DNA from: Modicisalibacter radicis
GTDB lineage: Bacteria > Pseudomonadota > Gammaproteobacteria > Pseudomonadales > Halomonadaceae
Assembly (NCBI RefSeq): GCF_900961225.1
Contig: NZ_CAAHFN010000120.1
Coordinates: 62,001 to 126,000 of the forward strand
Length of the DNA stretch: 64,000 nucleotides
Direction of reading: 5' to 3'
This document shows positions 1-8,364 of the stretch, in pieces. The notes beneath the pieces were generated by a model that worked only from the letters and a program-made list of their open reading frames with translations, was not told where the DNA came from and searched no databases. A program made the translations under genes and the position numbers. Position 1 is the stretch's first letter, and every line of letters begins with the position of its first letter.

Positions 1-405
1 GCGCTGTCCGCCGCCAAGGCGCGCGGCGTCGACGTGCTGATCGCCGACACCGCCGGGCGGCTGCACAACAAGAGCCACCTGATGGAGGAGCTCAAGAAGG
101 TCCAGCGGGTGATGGCCAAGCTCGATGCCGCTGCGCCCCACGAGGTGATGCTGGTGCTCGACGCCGGTACCGGGCAGAACGCGCTGTCCCAGGCCAAGAC
201 CTTCGACGAGGCGATCCCGGTCACCGGCATCACCCTGACCAAGCTCGACGGCACCGCCAAGGGCGGGATCATCTTCGCCCTGGCCAAGCAGCAGGGCACG
301 CCGATCCGCTTCATCGGGGTCGGCGAGAGCCTCGACGACCTGCGGCCGTTCGCCGCCGAGGATTTCGTCGGCGCGCTGTTCGACCGCGAAGCGGCGGACC
401 GCTAG
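1..405 (+). CDS. ftsY: FtsY, signal recognition particle receptor (3' end only)
   Basis: The window opens inside this gene; 134 codons of the C-terminal GTPase (G) domain remain. FtsY is the membrane-associated receptor that docks the SRP-ribosome complex at the Sec translocon. The G3 motif DTAGR lies near residues 16-20 of the fragment and the G4 motif TKLDGTAKGG near residues 80-89, followed by the GVGESLDDLRPF stretch typical of SRP GTPase C-termini. The 5' end with the NG and acidic parts lies outside the window. Three bases separate its stop from ftsE, the usual ftsY-ftsE-ftsX arrangement. Confidence 0.97.
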   Translation, partial: ALSAAKARGVDVLIADTAGRLHNKSHLMEELKKVQRVMAKLDAAAPHEVMLVLDAGTGQNALSQAKTFDEAIPVTGITLTKLDGTAKGGIIFALAKQQGTPIRFIGVGESLDDLRPFAAEDFVGALFDREAADR

Positions 406-408
406 ACG

Positions 409-1092
409 GTGATTGCCTTCGAGCATGTCGGCAAGCGCTACGGTGGGCGCTTCGAGGCGCTCGCCGATATCAACTTCGGCGTCGCGCGCGGCGAGATGCT
501 GTTCCTCACCGGGCACTCCGGGGCCGGCAAGAGTTCGCTGCTGCGCCTGATCATGCGCCTCGAGCGACCCTCGCGTGGGCGCCTGCTGGTGGCAGGCCAC
601 GATATCGACCGGCTGCACGACAGCCAGATTCCCTTCTATCGGCGTCAGATCGGCGTGGTCTTCCAGGATCATCAGCTGCTGTTCGACCGCGACATCTTCG
701 CCAACGTCGCCCTGCCGCTGGAGATCCAGGGCGTCGAGCCCCGCGAGGGCGCGCGGCGGGTGCGGGCGGCACTCGACAAGGTGGGGCTGCTGCATCGCGA
801 ACGCGCGCTGCCCATCGAGCTTTCCAGCGGTGAACAGCAACGCGTGGGCATCGCCCGCGCGGTGGTCAACAAGCCGGCGTTGCTGCTCGCCGACGAGCCC
901 ACCGGCAATCTCGACCCGCAACTGTCCGCCGACATCATGCGGCTGTTCGAGGAGTTCAACCGCATCGGCACCACCGTGCTGGTCGCCAGCCACGACCTGG
1001 CGCTGATCGCCCGCCTGCGTCATCGCGTGCTGCGCCTGCGCGAAGGCCGCCTGATCAGCGACGAGCGCATCGACCAGGGAGGCGTGGCATGA
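409..1092 (+). CDS. ftsE: FtsE, cell-division ABC transporter ATPase
   Basis: This 227-aa ATPase is the cytoplasmic partner of FtsX. The FtsEX complex acts at the septal ring, where it transmits ATP hydrolysis to periplasmic amidase activation. Walker A (GHSGAGKSS, residues 35-43), the ABC signature (LSSGEQQRVGIARA) and Walker B with its glutamate (LLLADEPTGNLD) are all intact, and the length is normal. The start is GTG, 3 bp after ftsY. Its last codons overlap the ftsX ATG in an ATGA, so the two subunits are probably translationally coupled. Confidence 0.97.
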   Translation: MIAFEHVGKRYGGRFEALADINFGVARGEMLFLTGHSGAGKSSLLRLIMRLERPSRGRLLVAGHDIDRLHDSQIPFYRRQIGVVFQDHQLLFDRDIFANVALPLEIQGVEPREGARRVRAALDKVGLLHRERALPIELSSGEQQRVGIARAVVNKPALLLADEPTGNLDPQLSADIMRLFEEFNRIGTTVLVASHDLALIARLRHRVLRLREGRLISDERIDQGGVA

Positions 1093-2084
1093 GCGCCGCT
1101 TCACGCGACAGGGACTCGCGCCAGGCGCCCCCCCGCCGCGGTGCGCGCAACCATCGGCCTGGGTTCGACAGTCGCCGCCGTGCCTGGGCGCGCCACCACC
1201 GCCACATGGCCTCCGACAGCGCCCGGCGGCTGCTGCGCCAGCCGCTGGGCAGCCTGATGACGATGCTCGCCATCGGGATTGCGCTGCTGCTTCCGGCGGG
1301 GCTGTGGCTGGCGCTCGACGGCGCCAGGGGCGTCGGCTCGCGACTCGAGGAGAGCGCCACCCTGACCGCCTACCTGGCACCCGCGGTGGGCGAGCGCGAG
1401 GCGATGCAGCTGGCCGATACCCTGCGCAGTCATCCCGAGGTCGACGGAGCCCGCCTGATCACTGCCGCCGAGGGCATGGCCGAGTTCCAGCAGGCGCTGG
1501 GGCTCGACGACGCCCTGGCCGAGCTCGACGACAACCCGCTGCCGGCCAGCGTGGTGATTTCGCCGCTCGACACGAGCCCTGCGGCGGTCGATGATCTGCG
1601 CGGTCAGCTGGAGAGCGTCGAGGGCGTCGACGAGGTGCGCATCGATCTCGCCTGGCTGGAGCGGCTGAGCAGTCTGGCGGCGTTCGGCCAGCGCCTGGCC
1701 CTGGCGCTGGCGGTGCTGTTCGGCTTCGGCGCCTTGCTGATCGTCGGCAACACCATCCGCCTGGCGGTGGAAAGCCGGCGACGCGAGATCGAGGTGGTGA
1801 CGCTGATCGGTGCGACCCACGCCTTCGTGCGCCGGCCGTTTCTGTACAGCGGCGCCTGGTACGGCCTGGGCGGCGGGCTGAGCGCCTGGCTGCTGCTGAG
1901 CCTCGGCGGGCGCTGGCTGACCGCGCCGCTGCAGACGCTGGCCGAAAGCTATGGCGCGCAGTTCGTGATGCCGGGGCTTGGCTGGCAGGGCTCGGCAATG
2001 CTGCTGGCATCGAGTACACTGTTGGGCTGGCTGGGCGGCTGGGTCGCGGTACATCGTCATCTTGCTGAAACCCGCCCGCGCTAG
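1089..2084 (+). CDS. ftsX: FtsX, cell-division ABC transporter permease
   Basis: FtsX (331 aa) is the inner-membrane subunit of FtsEX. The first roughly 55 residues are cytoplasmic and very Arg-rich. A first membrane segment follows (LMTMLAIGIALLLPAGLWLAL), then a periplasmic domain of about 100 residues containing the EGVDEVRIDLAWLERL region, then three C-terminal membrane segments. This is the standard FtsX topology. It overlaps ftsE by 4 bp. The Arg-rich N-terminus is somewhat longer than in E. coli, and an internal ATG further in is a possible alternative start. Confidence 0.95.
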   Translation: MSAASRDRDSRQAPPRRGARNHRPGFDSRRRAWARHHRHMASDSARRLLRQPLGSLMTMLAIGIALLLPAGLWLALDGARGVGSRLEESATLTAYLAPAVGEREAMQLADTLRSHPEVDGARLITAAEGMAEFQQALGLDDALAELDDNPLPASVVISPLDTSPAAVDDLRGQLESVEGVDEVRIDLAWLERLSSLAAFGQRLALALAVLFGFGALLIVGNTIRLAVESRRREIEVVTLIGATHAFVRRPFLYSGAWYGLGGGLSAWLLLSLGGRWLTAPLQTLAESYGAQFVMPGLGWQGSAMLLASSTLLGWLGGWVAVHRHLAETRPR

Positions 2085-2139
2085 GCTTGGAGAGCGGTGG
2101 CTCGCAATGCATCGACCCACAAGCTTCTTGCACGAAAGT

Positions 2140-2167
2140 GGAACTTGTTTCTACGCTAAGGGTCCTA
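2140..2167 (+). promoter_or_regulatory. Sigma-E (RpoE/AlgU)-type promoter for rpoH
   Basis: The -35 element GGAACTT (2140-2146) is a perfect match to the sigma-E consensus. After a 16-bp spacer comes TCCTA (2163-2167), which fits the TCnnA form of sigma-E -10 elements. It lies about 100 bp before the rpoH ATG. E. coli rpoH also has a sigma-E promoter (P3), which supports the call. A short GGTCC/GGACC dyad (2161-2165, 2174-2178) overlaps the start region. Confidence 0.75.
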
Positions 2168-2267
2168 GGTACGGGACCATCGACGTCAGGCATTTAACGG
2201 TTACCGGGTCGAGCCCAAGGCTCCCCTCGTTGGGTAACACCTGTTGGGCAACATGGAGACACCCTGC

Positions 2268-3137
2268 ATGAGCACCAGTCTTCAGCCTATTGGCCAGCTT
2301 TCACCCGGCCATGACTTGAACGGCTATATACAGGCGGTTAATGGCATCCCGGTGCTGACCGTGGACGAAGAGCGTGAGCTCGCCTTCCGCCTGCACGATG
2401 AAAACGACCTCGAGGCGGCGCGCCGTCTGGTCATGTCGCACCTGCGCTTCGTGGTGCATATCGCCAGAAGCTACTCGGGTTATGGCCTGCCGCAGGCCGA
2501 CCTGATCCAGGAAGGCAACGTCGGCCTGATGAAGGCCGTCAAGCGCTTCGACCCCAATCAGGGCGTCCGCCTGGTGTCGTTCGCCGTGCACTGGATCAAG
2601 GCCGAGATCCACGAGTTCGTGCTGCGTAACTGGCGGATCGTCAAGGTGGCGACCACCAAGGCTCAGCGCAAGCTGTTCTTCAACCTGCGTAGTGCCAAGA
2701 AGCGCCTGGCCTGGTTGAACACCGATGAGGTCGACGCCATCGCCAAGGATCTCGACGTCAAGCCCGAGGTGGTACGCGAGATGGAAGGGCGGCTGTCGGC
2801 CTTCGATGCCGGCTTCGATGCCTCGCCGAGCGATGACGACGAGCAGAGCAGCTACCAGGCGCCGGCGCAGTATCTCGACGATGCCCGCTACGACCCGGCC
2901 GTGCAGCTCGAGGACAGCGACTGGGAAGCCGATTCCACGCGTCGCCTGCGGGACGCGCTGGGCGGCCTCGACGAACGCTCCCGGCACATTCTGCAGAGCC
3001 GTTGGCTGGCCGAGAACAAGGCCACGCTGCACGAACTGGCCGACGTCTACGGCGTTTCCGCCGAGCGGATTCGTCAGCTCGAGAAGAACGCCATGAAGAA
3101 GATTCGTCAGCAGCTGGGTGAATCGCTGGCGGCCTGA
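2268..3137 (+). CDS. rpoH: RpoH, heat-shock sigma factor (sigma-32)
   Basis: A 289-aa sigma-70-family factor that directs RNA polymerase to heat-shock promoters. Region 2 (LRFVVHIARSYSGYG...DLIQEGNVGLMKAVKRFDP) is followed by the RpoH box QRKLFFNLR (residues 133-141), which is diagnostic for sigma-32. Region 4 with its helix-turn-helix lies at the C-terminus (LHELADVYGVSAERIRQLEKNAMKKI). I chose the ATG at 2268 because GGAG at 2255-2258 is well spaced before it; the upstream in-frame TTG at 2244 adds eight unconserved residues. It follows ftsX as in E. coli, but with its own promoter region. Confidence 0.97.
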   Translation: MSTSLQPIGQLSPGHDLNGYIQAVNGIPVLTVDEERELAFRLHDENDLEAARRLVMSHLRFVVHIARSYSGYGLPQADLIQEGNVGLMKAVKRFDPNQGVRLVSFAVHWIKAEIHEFVLRNWRIVKVATTKAQRKLFFNLRSAKKRLAWLNTDEVDAIAKDLDVKPEVVREMEGRLSAFDAGFDASPSDDDEQSSYQAPAQYLDDARYDPAVQLEDSDWEADSTRRLRDALGGLDERSRHILQSRWLAENKATLHELADVYGVSAERIRQLEKNAMKKIRQQLGESLAA

Positions 3138-3163
3138 TCGGCCTCGCTGGCGCGCCCCGGAAC

Positions 3164-3185
3164 ACGCCCGGCTTCGGCCGGGCGT
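3164..3185 (+). terminator. Hairpin downstream of rpoH
   Basis: ACGCCCGGC (3164-3172) pairs perfectly with GCCGGGCGT (3177-3185) across a TTCG tetraloop. The T-tract is weak (TTGTGGT). It lies between convergent rpoH and slmA and probably ends rpoH transcription. Confidence 0.65.
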
Positions 3186-3227
3186 TGTGGTATTCGGGGT
3201 GCCGTCTCACTGGTCGGCCAGCGGCCA

Positions 3228-3261
3228 GGCGCGGCCGGCTAGGCGCGGCCTGCTAGGCGCG
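3228..3261. repeat. 14-bp tandem repeat spanning the slmA stop codon
   Basis: Two 14-bp units (3228-3241 and 3242-3255) differ at one base, and a partial third copy (GGCGCG) begins at 3256. Read on the minus strand, each unit carries CTAG-type sequence, and the slmA TAG stop (3253-3255) lies within the array. Confidence 0.7.
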
Positions 3262-3870
3262 ATTGATCTGAGGGACCGCAACCAGCAGATCGCGTGAAAG
3301 CAACTGCCAGTGCTCCTCCCAGTGGCCGGTCGGCAGGCGCTTGAAATCGCTGCGCACGTACTGGCCGATGCGCCCCTCGGCATAGGCCAGCAGCACGTTG
3401 GCGGCCGAGGAGACCGGCAGCACCGGGCGCAGGCCTTCGTGGATCTCGGCTTCGCGCAGAATCTGCTTGAGCTGGGTCTCGAGGCGTTCGAACAGCTGAC
3501 CCATGCGCACCCTCAGCCGCGCGGTCTCGCCGGTCAGGGCGTCGCCGTTGAGCAGCCGGCAGAGCCCCGGGTTCTTCTCGGCGAAGCCCAGCAGCAGCAT
3601 CAGGATGTGCTGACAGCGCGGCAGCGCTTCGGGCGTTTCGTCGATTATCCGGCGGATGCGCTCGAACAGCGTGGCCTCGATGAACTCGATCAGCCCTTCG
3701 AACATGCGCGCCTTGCTGGGAAAATGGCGGTAGAGCGCGGCCTCGGAGACGCCGACCTGGCGGGCCAGCGATGCCGTGGTGATGCGCTTGCCGCTGTCTT
3801 CCTCCAGCATCAGCGCCAGCGCCTGGAGAATCTGCTCCCGGCGGTTTTGCTTGGATGATACCTGCGTCAT
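3253..3870 (-). CDS. slmA: SlmA, TetR-family nucleoid occlusion factor
   Basis: A 205-aa TetR-fold protein. The N-terminal region has the SlmA pattern NRREQILQALALMLEE followed by the helix-turn-helix ITTASLARQVGVSEAALYRHFPSK (about residues 30-53). The C-terminal domain keeps the SlmA-like LLLGFAEKNPGLCRLL and YVRSDFK segments. SlmA binds dispersed chromosomal sites and blocks FtsZ assembly over the nucleoid; it is not a drug-responsive repressor like most TetR proteins. Its position beside argB, algC, dut and coaBC matches slmA neighbourhoods in gammaproteobacteria. The stop codon falls in a short tandem repeat. Confidence 0.93.
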   Translation of the reverse strand: MTQVSSKQNRREQILQALALMLEEDSGKRITTASLARQVGVSEAALYRHFPSKARMFEGLIEFIEATLFERIRRIIDETPEALPRCQHILMLLLGFAEKNPGLCRLLNGDALTGETARLRVRMGQLFERLETQLKQILREAEIHEGLRPVLPVSSAANVLLAYAEGRIGQYVRSDFKRLPTGHWEEHWQLLSRDLLVAVPQINRA

Positions 3871-3894
3871 GTCGTTCTTCTAATAATAGTGGTT

Positions 3895-3915
3895 CCCGCC
3901 AATCGTACTGGCGGG
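3895..3915 (-). terminator. Stem-loop between argB and slmA
   Basis: CCCGCCA (3895-3901) and TGGCGGG (3909-3915) form a 7-bp stem with a 7-nt loop. No T-run follows on the minus strand, so it is more likely an attenuating or mRNA-processing hairpin than a strong terminator. Confidence 0.4.
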
Positions 3916-3982
3916 CCTGCTCTGGAGCAAACCGGCCTGCCGCTTTCGGGTTAACGCTCTGGTTCAGGCTGCACTGGAAACG

Positions 3983-4891
3983 TCAGTCCTGCGGCGGTTG
4001 GTCGGTGATCAGGGTGCCGACACCGGCGTTGGTGAAGATCTCCAGCAGGGTGGCATGCGCCACGCGGCCATCGATGATGTGCGAGCTGGCCACGCCGCCC
4101 TTGACGGCTTCCAGCGCGCAGCGAATCTTGGGCAGCATGCCGCCGTGGATGGTGCCGTCGGCAATCAGCGCGTCGACCTGGGCGGTGGACAGGCCGGTCA
4201 AGACCTCGCCGTCGGCGTTCATCAGTCCGGCGACGTTGGTCAGCAGCATCAGCTTCTCGGCGGACAGCGCCTCGGCGATCTTGCCGGCCACCAGGTCGGC
4301 GTTGATGTTGTAGCTGCGGCCCCGGGCGTCGACGCCGATCGGCGCGATCACCGGGATGAAGTCGCGGGCGGTGAGCATCTCGATAAGTTCGGTGGAAACG
4401 TGCTCGACCTCGCCGACATGGCCGATGTCGATGATCTCGGGCACGCGCATCTCCGCGCTCTGCTGCTCGACCCTGAGCTGGCGGGCGCGGATCTGGCCGC
4501 CATCCTTGCCGGTCAGGCCGATCGCCTTGCCGCCGCACTGGTTGATCAGGTTGACGATGCCCTTGTTGACCAGCCCGCCGAGCACCATCTCCACGACGTC
4601 CATGGTCTCGGCATCGGTGACCCGCATGCCGTTGACGAAGCGCGACTCGATGTTGAGCTTGCCGAGCAGCTCGCCGATCTGCGGCCCGCCGCCGTGCACC
4701 ACCACCGGATTGATGCCGACCTCCTTCATCAGCACCATGTCGCGGGCGAAGGAGTCGACCAGGGTCTGTTCGGTCATGGCGTTGCCGCCGTACTTGACGA
4801 CCACGGTCTTGCCGGAGAAGCGTTGAATATAGGGCAGGGCTTCGGACAGGACCTCGACCACCTGGCGGGGGTCCCGGGGGTGTTCGCTCAT
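3983..4891 (-). CDS. argB: ArgB, N-acetylglutamate kinase
   Basis: A 302-aa amino-acid kinase that phosphorylates N-acetyl-L-glutamate, the second step of arginine biosynthesis. Family signatures are the N-terminal phosphate-binding KYGGNAM, the substrate loop VVHGGGPQIG, the ITGKDGG-like segment GLTGKDGGQIRARQL and the C-terminal GMLPKIRCALEAVKGGV. The ATG at 4891 gives MSEHPRDPRQ and is preceded by a GGAGG-like sequence on the minus strand. It lies 74 bp downstream of algC, as in pseudomonads. Confidence 0.97.
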   Translation of the reverse strand: MSEHPRDPRQVVEVLSEALPYIQRFSGKTVVVKYGGNAMTEQTLVDSFARDMVLMKEVGINPVVVHGGGPQIGELLGKLNIESRFVNGMRVTDAETMDVVEMVLGGLVNKGIVNLINQCGGKAIGLTGKDGGQIRARQLRVEQQSAEMRVPEIIDIGHVGEVEHVSTELIEMLTARDFIPVIAPIGVDARGRSYNINADLVAGKIAEALSAEKLMLLTNVAGLMNADGEVLTGLSTAQVDALIADGTIHGGMLPKIRCALEAVKGGVASSHIIDGRVAHATLLEIFTNAGVGTLITDQPPQD

Positions 4892-4965
4892 CGGCGATCC
4901 TCCATGGGTAAGGGCGGTCCGCGCCGCCGGACGACGGCGCGGATCGGGTTCAGGGGGCGTGCTTC

Positions 4966-6348
4966 TCAGAAGGGGAGTTCGGCGTCCGGGGCGACCTGTT
5001 TCAAGGCGTCGCGAAAACGTGCCTGGACGCGCTCGAGGGACGCCTGGCTCTTGCCTTCGAAGCGCAGCACCAGCATCGGCGTGGTGTTGGAGGCGCGGCA
5101 CAGGCCCCAGCCGTCGGCGTAGTCGACGCGGATCCCGTCGAGCGTGGTCTTGACGCCATCGCTGCCGAAGTCGCCCTCGCGGGCCAGTTTCTCGACGATG
5201 TCGAACTTGTTGTCGTCGGTGACCTGGACGTTGAGCTCCGGGGTGCCAAGATCCTGCGGGAAGCGATGGAAGAACGTATCGGCATCGTCTTTCTGCTTGG
5301 CGAGGATCTCGAGCAGCCGCGCCGCGCCGTAGAGGCCGTCGTCGAAGCCGTACCAGCGCTCCTTGAAGAAGATGTGACCGCTCATCTCGCCGGCAAGCGC
5401 CGCCCCGGTCTCCTTCATCCGGCCCTTGATCAGCGAGTGTCCGGTGCGCCACATTTCGGGCGTGCCGCCGGCCTCTTCGATCACCTTGGCCAGGTTGCCG
5501 GTGCACTTGACGTCGAAGATCACCCGCGCGCCGGGATTGCGCTCGAGCATGTCCTCGGAGAAGGCCATCATCAGGCGGTCGGGGTAGATCACCTCGCCCT
5601 TGGGGGTGACCACGCCCAGCCGGTCGCCGTCGCCGTCGAAGGCCAGGCCGATGTCGGCGCCGGTTTCCTTGACGGTACGGATCAGGTCCTGGAGGTTCTC
5701 GAGCTTGCCGGGATCGGGGTGATGATTGGGGAAGTCGCCGTCGATGTCGGCGAACAGCGGCACGGTCTCGGCGCCCAGGCGCTCGATCAGCTTCGGGCCC
5801 AGCTCGCCGGCCACGCCATTGCCGCAGTCGACCACCGCCTTGATCTTGCCGCTCAGGGTGACGTCGCCGATGATGCGATCCAGATAGGCCTCGCGAACGT
5901 CCTGCTCGCGGACCCGGCCCTCGCCGCTGGCGAAATCGTCGTCGGCGATGCGCTGATAGAGCGCGGTGATCGCCTCGCCGGAGAGCGTCTCGCCGCCCAG
6001 CACGATCTTGAAGCCGTTGTAGTCCGGCGGGTTGTGGCTGCCGGTGACCATCACCCCCGAGGTGCTGTCGTCCAGTACATTGGTGGCGTAGTAGAGCACC
6101 GGGGTGGGCACCATGCCGATGTTGACGACATCGCGCCCGGCGGCGGTCAGGCCCTTGATCAGCGCCGCCTGCAGGCGCTGCCCGGAGTGGCGGCCATCGC
6201 GGGCGACGATCACCGACTGCTCGCCGCGAGCGGCGGCTTCGCTGCCGATCGCCCGGCCGATCAGCTCGACGGTGTCCTCGGTCAGGGTGTCATCGACGAT
6301 GCCGCGGATATCGTAGGCGCGGAAGATGGATGGGGTGATCTCGCTCAT
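4966..6348 (-). CDS. algC: Phosphomannomutase/phosphoglucomutase, AlgC type
   Basis: A 460-aa alpha-D-phosphohexomutase that interconverts mannose-6-P/mannose-1-P and glucose-6-P/glucose-1-P for exopolysaccharide and LPS precursors. The phosphoserine loop TGSHNPPDYNG is at residues 102-112 (catalytic Ser104). The Mg-binding AFDGDGDRLG and the sugar-binding GEMSGHIFFKE follow, with a C-terminal phosphate-binding RASNTTP loop. N-terminal FRAYDIRGI is typical of AlgC. A strong AAGGAGG precedes the ATG. It lies between dut and argB on the same strand. Confidence 0.95.
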   Translation of the reverse strand: MSEITPSIFRAYDIRGIVDDTLTEDTVELIGRAIGSEAAARGEQSVIVARDGRHSGQRLQAALIKGLTAAGRDVVNIGMVPTPVLYYATNVLDDSTSGVMVTGSHNPPDYNGFKIVLGGETLSGEAITALYQRIADDDFASGEGRVREQDVREAYLDRIIGDVTLSGKIKAVVDCGNGVAGELGPKLIERLGAETVPLFADIDGDFPNHHPDPGKLENLQDLIRTVKETGADIGLAFDGDGDRLGVVTPKGEVIYPDRLMMAFSEDMLERNPGARVIFDVKCTGNLAKVIEEAGGTPEMWRTGHSLIKGRMKETGAALAGEMSGHIFFKERWYGFDDGLYGAARLLEILAKQKDDADTFFHRFPQDLGTPELNVQVTDDNKFDIVEKLAREGDFGSDGVKTTLDGIRVDYADGWGLCRASNTTPMLVLRFEGKSQASLERVQARFRDALKQVAPDAELPF

Positions 6349-6430
6349 GGGGTCCCTCCTTGGTGGACGACTGAAAGCGACATGTCGCTGGCGACTGCCT
6401 CCAGTCTAGTTGGCTCGTTGGCCGGTGCGT

Positions 6431-6949
6431 CTAGCGCCGGCCGGAGTGGCCGAAGCCGCCGGCGCCGCGCTGGCTGGCGGCGAAGTCCTCGACGATCTCG
6501 ATCTCGGCCTGGACGACCGGCACCAGCACGAACTGGGCCAGGCGTTCGCCGGGCTCGAGGGTAAAGGGCGTCTGGCCGCGGTTCCACACCGAGATCAGCA
6601 ACTCGCCCTGATAATCGGAGTCGATCAGCCCGACCAGGTTGCCGAGCACGATGCCGTGCTTGTGACCCAGACCCGAGCGCGGCAGGATCATCCCCGCCAG
6701 GCCCGGGTCGGCGATGTGGGCGGCGAGCCCTGTGCGCACCAGCTCGCAGGCGCCGGGGGCGAGCTCGAGCGGTGCATCGAGCAAGGCGCGCAGGTCCATG
6801 CCGGCGCTGCCGGCGGTGGCGTAGTGCGGCAGCGGGTAGTCGCGCACCCGCTCGTCGAGAATCTTGACCGCCAGCTGCGGCTGACGGCGCAGCGGCTCGG
6901 CCCGGGTGCCGTCGACGAGGGTGGCGGTATCGCTGATTGTATCGCTCAT
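6431..6949 (-). CDS. dut: Dut, deoxyuridine 5'-triphosphate nucleotidohydrolase
   Basis: A 172-aa trimeric dUTPase that hydrolyses dUTP to dUMP and PPi, keeping uracil out of DNA and feeding dTMP synthesis. All five motifs are present: AGSAGMDLRA, PRSGLGHKHGI, GLIDSDYQGEL, PGERLAQFVLVPV and the C-terminal RGAGGFGHSG. The start at 6949 overlaps the coaBC stop in an ATGA. This gives an N-terminus roughly 20 residues longer than E. coli Dut; the extra segment is unremarkable in sequence. Confidence 0.96.
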   Translation of the reverse strand: MSDTISDTATLVDGTRAEPLRRQPQLAVKILDERVRDYPLPHYATAGSAGMDLRALLDAPLELAPGACELVRTGLAAHIADPGLAGMILPRSGLGHKHGIVLGNLVGLIDSDYQGELLISVWNRGQTPFTLEPGERLAQFVLVPVVQAEIEIVEDFAASQRGAGGFGHSGRR

Positions 6950-8277
6950 GGTGAATCCTGTTGTGGCGCGGCAGGCGGCATGCCGGCGGATGTTCCATCG
7001 AAGTGTGTCGCACGATAACCGCGCAGCGCCTGATCGATGACCGCCTCGGCCAGGCGGGCCTTGCGCTGCGCCGGCAGTTCGCTGCGTGCCGGTTCGGATG
7101 CCGCGCGGCGCCACAGCAGCAGCGCGGCGTTGTCGTCGGCGCCGAAGCCGAGCCCGGCTTGCGAGACGTCGTTGGCGACGATCATGTCGAGCCGCTTGCG
7201 CTCGAGCTTGTCGCGGGCCTGGGCTTCCAGGTCGCAGGTCTCGGCGGCGAAGCCGACCACGTACGGGCGGCGTGGGCCGGCGGCGGCACTCTTGGCGGCA
7301 TCCTCGGCAATCGTGGCGATGATGTCGGGATTCTTGACCAGTTTCAGGGTCATCGTGTCCTCGCCGGTGCTCTTCTTGAGCTTGTGTTCGGCGATCCGCT
7401 CGGCGCGGTAGTCGGCGACCGCCGCGCAGCCGATGAAGATGTCGCTGTCGCCGGCCACCTGCCGGGCGGCCTCGAGCATCTCGAGCGCCGAGGTCACGTC
7501 GATGCGCTCAACCCCCGGCGGCGTGGCCAGGGCCACGGGACCGCTGATCAGGCGCACGCGGGCGCCCCGCGCAGCGGCGGCGGCGGCCAGCGCATAGCCC
7601 ATCTTGCCCGAGCTGTGGTTGGAGAGATAGCGCACCGGGTCGAGGGCTTCCCGGGTCGGCCCGGCGGTAACGGTCACGCTCAGCCCCCGGGCGTCGTCGG
7701 CAACGGTCGGCGTGGCTTCGGGCGCCGTCGAAAGCCCGGCGACGATCGCCTCGGGCTCGAGCATGCGCCCGGCGCCGACATCGCCGCAGGCCTGGTCGCC
7801 GCTGTCGGGACCCAGCAGTCGCCAGCCGTATCCCTCGAGCCGTCTGGCGTTGTCGTGGGTCGCCGGATGGCCCCACATCGCCTGATTCATCGCCGGCGCC
7901 ATGACGCAGTCGGCGTCGGTGGCCAGGCACAGCGTGGTCAGCAGGTCGTCGGCGTGGCCATGGGCGAGCCGTGCCATCAGGTCGGCGGTGGCGGGGGCGA
8001 TCAGCACCAGCTCGGCCCAGCGCGCCAGCTCGATGTGGCCCATGCCGGCTTCCGCCTCGGGGTCGAGCAGCGAGGTGCGCACGCTCTCGCCGGTCAGCGC
8101 CTGCAGGGTCAGCGGGGTGATGAAGGCCTGGGCGCCCTCGGTCATCACCACGCGCACCTCGGCGCCGGCCTTCTTCAGAAGGCGCGCGAGCAGGGCGCTC
8201 TTGTAGGCGGCGATGCCGGCGCTGATGCCGAGCAGGATGCGCTTGCCGGTCAATGGCGCGGCGGCCAGCTGTGACAT
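6946..8277 (-). CDS. coaBC: CoaBC, bifunctional phosphopantothenoylcysteine decarboxylase/synthetase
   Basis: A 443-aa fusion enzyme for two coenzyme A steps: CTP-dependent ligation of cysteine to 4'-phosphopantothenate (CoaB, C-terminal) and FMN-dependent decarboxylation (CoaC, N-terminal). The CoaC half shows GISAGIAAYKS, the catalytic-His region GHIELARWAE, PAMNQAMW and the Cys loop ACGDVGAGRM. The CoaB half shows VTAGPTREALDPVRYLSNHSSG and the HKLKKS loop. The last 20 or so residues are an unconserved tail. It heads the minus-strand run coaBC-dut-algC-argB-slmA. Confidence 0.97.
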   Translation of the reverse strand: MSQLAAAPLTGKRILLGISAGIAAYKSALLARLLKKAGAEVRVVMTEGAQAFITPLTLQALTGESVRTSLLDPEAEAGMGHIELARWAELVLIAPATADLMARLAHGHADDLLTTLCLATDADCVMAPAMNQAMWGHPATHDNARRLEGYGWRLLGPDSGDQACGDVGAGRMLEPEAIVAGLSTAPEATPTVADDARGLSVTVTAGPTREALDPVRYLSNHSSGKMGYALAAAAAARGARVRLISGPVALATPPGVERIDVTSALEMLEAARQVAGDSDIFIGCAAVADYRAERIAEHKLKKSTGEDTMTLKLVKNPDIIATIAEDAAKSAAAGPRRPYVVGFAAETCDLEAQARDKLERKRLDMIVANDVSQAGLGFGADDNAALLLWRRAASEPARSELPAQRKARLAEAVIDQALRGYRATHFDGTSAGMPPAAPQQDSP

Positions 8278-8308
8278 GACGGTTCACCCCTGAAACGTTC
8301 GGGGAGCG

Positions 8309-8317
8309 ATTTTACCA
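8309..8317 (-). promoter_or_regulatory. Extended -10 promoter candidate for coaBC
   Basis: On the minus strand TGGTAAAAT forms an extended -10 (TGn plus TAAAAT, 5/6 to consensus) about 32 bp before the coaBC ATG. No good -35 is visible, which extended -10 promoters tolerate. Confidence 0.5.
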
Positions 8318-8364
8318 TCCTGACGAGGGCTTTGCGTCATCGCCCGCCAGCCGGGTGCGGGTGG

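Noticed and set aside
2244..2267. Earlier TTG start for rpoH
   Set aside because: It adds eight unconserved residues and lies upstream of the GGAG that is properly spaced for the ATG at 2268.
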